A DNA stretch of 64,000 nucleotides from Gemmata massiliana (GTDB lineage: Bacteria; Planctomycetota; Planctomycetia; Gemmatales; Gemmataceae), in contig HG799463.1 in assembly GCA_000531095.1 (NCBI GenBank), positions 409,575-473,574 on the forward strand. The letters run 5' to 3'. Below, one piece after another: positions 62,118 to 64,000 of the stretch; the stretch's first letter is position 1; every line of letters begins with the position of its first letter. The position numbers were made by a program, and so were the translations under genes. The notes under the pieces are model-generated. The model had not been told where the DNA came from, searched no databases, and worked only from the letters and a program-made list of their open reading frames with translations.

Positions 62118-62478
62118 TTGGGTAGCGGCTTGAACGGTGTCGTGCCTCTATCCTGACGAGATAAGCGAATCGGCAACGAACCGGGCTCCGATCCCACCGT
62201 GCCCGCGTTGCTCGGGCGCTCACGTGGTGCGGAACGGGGCGAACACGGCGGGTACCCCGCGCGTCCCGTAGCGCGGGTTGATTGGGGCACCATCCCACGA
62301 AGCGCAAGCGCCGGGCAATGGGCGCGGGCGCTCGGGCCGAGGGGATCCGTTCGAGCCCTCACGACCGCCCGGCGCGGGCACAACGATTCCGTTGATTTCA
62401 CCACGCGGAAACAACAATCGTCGCCCTCGGGTGCCCGGTACACTCACGTTTCGGGAACTCGGATCGAGGGGCAGAATC
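62118..62478. other. Intergenic upstream of the FGE-type gene
   Basis: No gene or known repeat seen. The frame of the next gene is open back to 62278 but has no ribosome site there. Confidence 0.4.
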
Positions 62479-63339
62479 ATGAGCCGAATATGGGCCGGCC
62501 TCGTGGCGCTCGTCGGGTGCGGTTGGGTCGAGGGGGACCGGCCGACCGGCGCCGAAACGAAAGCCGGGGACGAGCGCGAGATCGCCGGCGTCAAACTGCG
62601 CTGGTGCCCGCCGGGAACGTTCACGATGGGCAGCCCCGAGAGCGAGCCCGACCACCGCCCGGACGAGAAGCCGGTCGAGGTGACGTTGACCAAGGGGTTC
62701 TGGACCGCGAAGTATGAAACGACCCAGGGCCAGTGGAAGCGGGTGATGGGCGCGCTCCCCGGCAAGGCGACGGCGGAACTACCCGAGGACGACGACTTGC
62801 CGATCGGGGATGTGAATTTCGCCCGGGCCGAGGCGTTCTGCGCCAAACTCACCGAGTTCGGGAAGAAGGACGGGACGCTCCCGAAGGGCTGGGAGTTCCG
62901 GCTACCCACGGAAGCCCAGTGGGAGTACGCGTGCCGGGCCGGGACAACGACCGCCACCTCGTTCGGGGACAAGTTGAGCCCAAAACAGGCGAACTTCAAG
63001 AACATGCCGTACAACGGCGCGGAGGGCGGGCCGTCCCTCGGCCGGGCAGCGAAGGTCGGGAGCTACCCGGCCAACCCGTGGGGGCTGCATGACATGCACG
63101 GGAACACGTTCGAGTGGTGCCGGGACTGGTACCACTCGAAACTGCCGGGCGGGAAAGACCCGGACCTGTACGATACGAAGGGGGAGAAGAACCGGGACGG
63201 CTCGGTCTCGCGGGTGCGTCGGGGCGGGGCCTGGACCGACGAGGGGAAGTACTGCCGCTCGGCGCTGCGGTTGAAATTCGAGCCCGAACGCGGGTACGAT
63301 CACATCGGGTTCCGAGTCGTCGCTGTCGCGAAACCGTAA
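62479..63339 (+). CDS. Formylglycine-generating-enzyme (FGE-sulfatase/SUMF1) family protein (286 aa)
   Basis: Starts MSRIWAGLVALVGCGWVEGD, a lipoprotein-like signal. The FGE domain covers residues 35-285: LRWCPPGTFTMGSPESEPD, KPVEVTLTKGFWTAKYETT, FRLPTEAQWEYACRAGTTT, NPWGLHDMHGNTFEWCRDWY, SRVRRGGAWTDEG, YCRSALRLKFEPERGYDHIG, FRVV. In planctomycetes most such proteins are not known to make formylglycine, and some are redox or binding proteins; sulfatase activation is therefore only one option. GAGGGG lies eight bases before the ATG. It converges on WVVD copy 9, with 37 bases between stops. Confidence 0.93.
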   Translation: MSRIWAGLVALVGCGWVEGDRPTGAETKAGDEREIAGVKLRWCPPGTFTMGSPESEPDHRPDEKPVEVTLTKGFWTAKYETTQGQWKRVMGALPGKATAELPEDDDLPIGDVNFARAEAFCAKLTEFGKKDGTLPKGWEFRLPTEAQWEYACRAGTTTATSFGDKLSPKQANFKNMPYNGAEGGPSLGRAAKVGSYPANPWGLHDMHGNTFEWCRDWYHSKLPGGKDPDLYDTKGEKNRDGSVSRVRRGGAWTDEGKYCRSALRLKFEPERGYDHIGFRVVAVAKP

Positions 63340-63376
63340 GAGCGACAACACCCCGGCTCTGAGTCCGAACCCAAAA

Positions 63377-64000
63377 TTACGCTTTCCCGAGCACCAGATC
63401 CACGACCCAGCACCCGCGCACATGGACACCCGGCACGCGACAGTGGTTCAGCACGTCGGCGCTGTCACAGCCCGCGTCCTGAAGCGCGTCGGCCAGAATC
63501 GGCATCACACTGAATTCGCGCGACTCGTACATCTGCGCCGCCAGCGTAACCGCGGTGGAGGTGCGCCATTCGGGGGAGAATGTGACCGGGCGGAACGGGT
63601 TGCCCACGATCTCCCGCAACAGGCCCGCGATCTGGCGCGCGTGTACGGTGGTCCCGCCGCGCCCGTCGAAGTGCAACAGGCAGTCAATGACATACGCCGG
63701 CTCGCACGCGGCGTGGACCGCGAACGCCGCTTCGCGCTGCAACTCGCTGCCCGCGGGACCGGCGCCACGGATCACCGCTTCGGCCGAACGAAAAATCGCC
63801 CGCGCCGGTTCGTCCGACAGATCGCGCTCTTCGTCGAACTGGCGCTCGAGGTACTCCACGCACCGGCGGCTGCGCGCGTCAACGATCTCCGGCCAGACCA
63901 GCCGACAGCAGGCCGCGCCGAACAGCTCGCGCTTCCTCCGAGCGCGCGGTTCGCGGTGCCCGGCGTGCTCCAGCACCCGAGGCACGGCTCCGTGCATCGA
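63377..64000 (-). CDS. WVVD-family protein of unknown function, copy 9, cut by the window edge
   Basis: At least 207 residues; the frame is still open at 64000, and the family start (MTEAEWL) is not reached, so the true start is outside the window. The Cys pair FGAACCRLVWPEIVD and the RSRRCVEYLERQF helix match the family. Tail: EIVGNPFRPV, PEWRTSTAVTLAAQMYESR, MPILADALQDAGCDSADVL, NHCRVPGVHV, RGCWVVDLVLGKA. The last residue is Ala where eight others have Glu or, in copy 4, Trp. It is the only copy on the minus strand, and the loop VPGVHV resembles copy 2 (EPAVHV) more than the rest. Confidence 0.88.
   Translation of the reverse strand, partial: SMHGAVPRVLEHAGHREPRARRKRELFGAACCRLVWPEIVDARSRRCVEYLERQFDEERDLSDEPARAIFRSAEAVIRGAGPAGSELQREAAFAVHAACEPAYVIDCLLHFDGRGGTTVHARQIAGLLREIVGNPFRPVTFSPEWRTSTAVTLAAQMYESREFSVMPILADALQDAGCDSADVLNHCRVPGVHVRGCWVVDLVLGKA

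Overview
The window looks like a high-GC planctomycete of the Gemmata type (Gemmataceae). The evidence is the gene content: DUF1559 pseudopilin-like proteins, a DUF1501 protein, a very large PVC-type haem-binding dehydrogenase, an ECF sigma factor fused to WD40 repeats, a TIGR02996-type protein, several PEP-CTERM proteins, TlpA-like thioredoxins with long C-terminal extensions, and a MoxR-DUF58-vWA operon. No rRNA, tRNA or CRISPR array was seen.

Layout. 0.4-3 kb: three tandem members of an unrecognised paralogous family (called the WVVD family here), then a TPR protein. 3.5-5.4 kb: a frameshifted M48 membrane metalloprotease. 5.4-6.56 kb: a gene-poor stretch ending at a 37-base exact match to the loxP-type linker of 454 paired-end libraries. 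6.6-18.3 kb: a minus-strand block with a lipoprotein, DUF1559, sigma-WD40, DUF1501, PVC-haem protein and a TlpA-like protein. 18.6-28.3 kb: a patchwork of short secreted or hypothetical genes, three more WVVD genes and many intergenic repeats. 28.5-36.6 kb: TlpA-like, patatin-like, short secreted proteins, LRR and PEP-CTERM. 37-41 kb: two WVVD genes with duplicated leader regions, a PEP-CTERM protein and a DUF1559 protein. 41.6-56.3 kb: one long plus-strand operon (TPR-peptidase, DUF4159, MoxR, DUF58, BatA-like, giant coiled-coil protein, vWA/GATase-like protein, C13/caspase-like peptidase), mostly joined by 1-4 base overlaps. 56.3-64 kb: a secreted HEAT-like protein, a truncated duplicate of a monooxygenase tail, a 13-repeat LRR protein, a divergent FAD monooxygenase/AraC pair, an FGE-sulfatase family protein, and a ninth WVVD gene cut by the window edge.

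What stands out. (1) Nine WVVD paralogues in 64 kb have a near-invariant C-terminus with a fixed Cys/His-Cys/Cys pattern, a conserved start context and variable middles. Decayed C-terminal tails survive in front of two of them. (2) Three copies of an intergenic element (element B) carry a TTGATA/G - 18 bp - TATAAT promoter with a variable spacer, followed by repeated ATGTTAGC motifs, and look like a dispersed promoter or small-RNA unit. (3) A second intergenic element of about 300 bp (element A) has a terminator-like hairpin and a 28-bp inverted repeat. (4) The linker relic plus five single-base deficits, four of them at G/C runs of four or more, indicate 454-derived sequence errors, so the four 'broken' genes are probably intact in the organism.

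Gene functions are inferred from motifs and recalled family knowledge only; no search was run.
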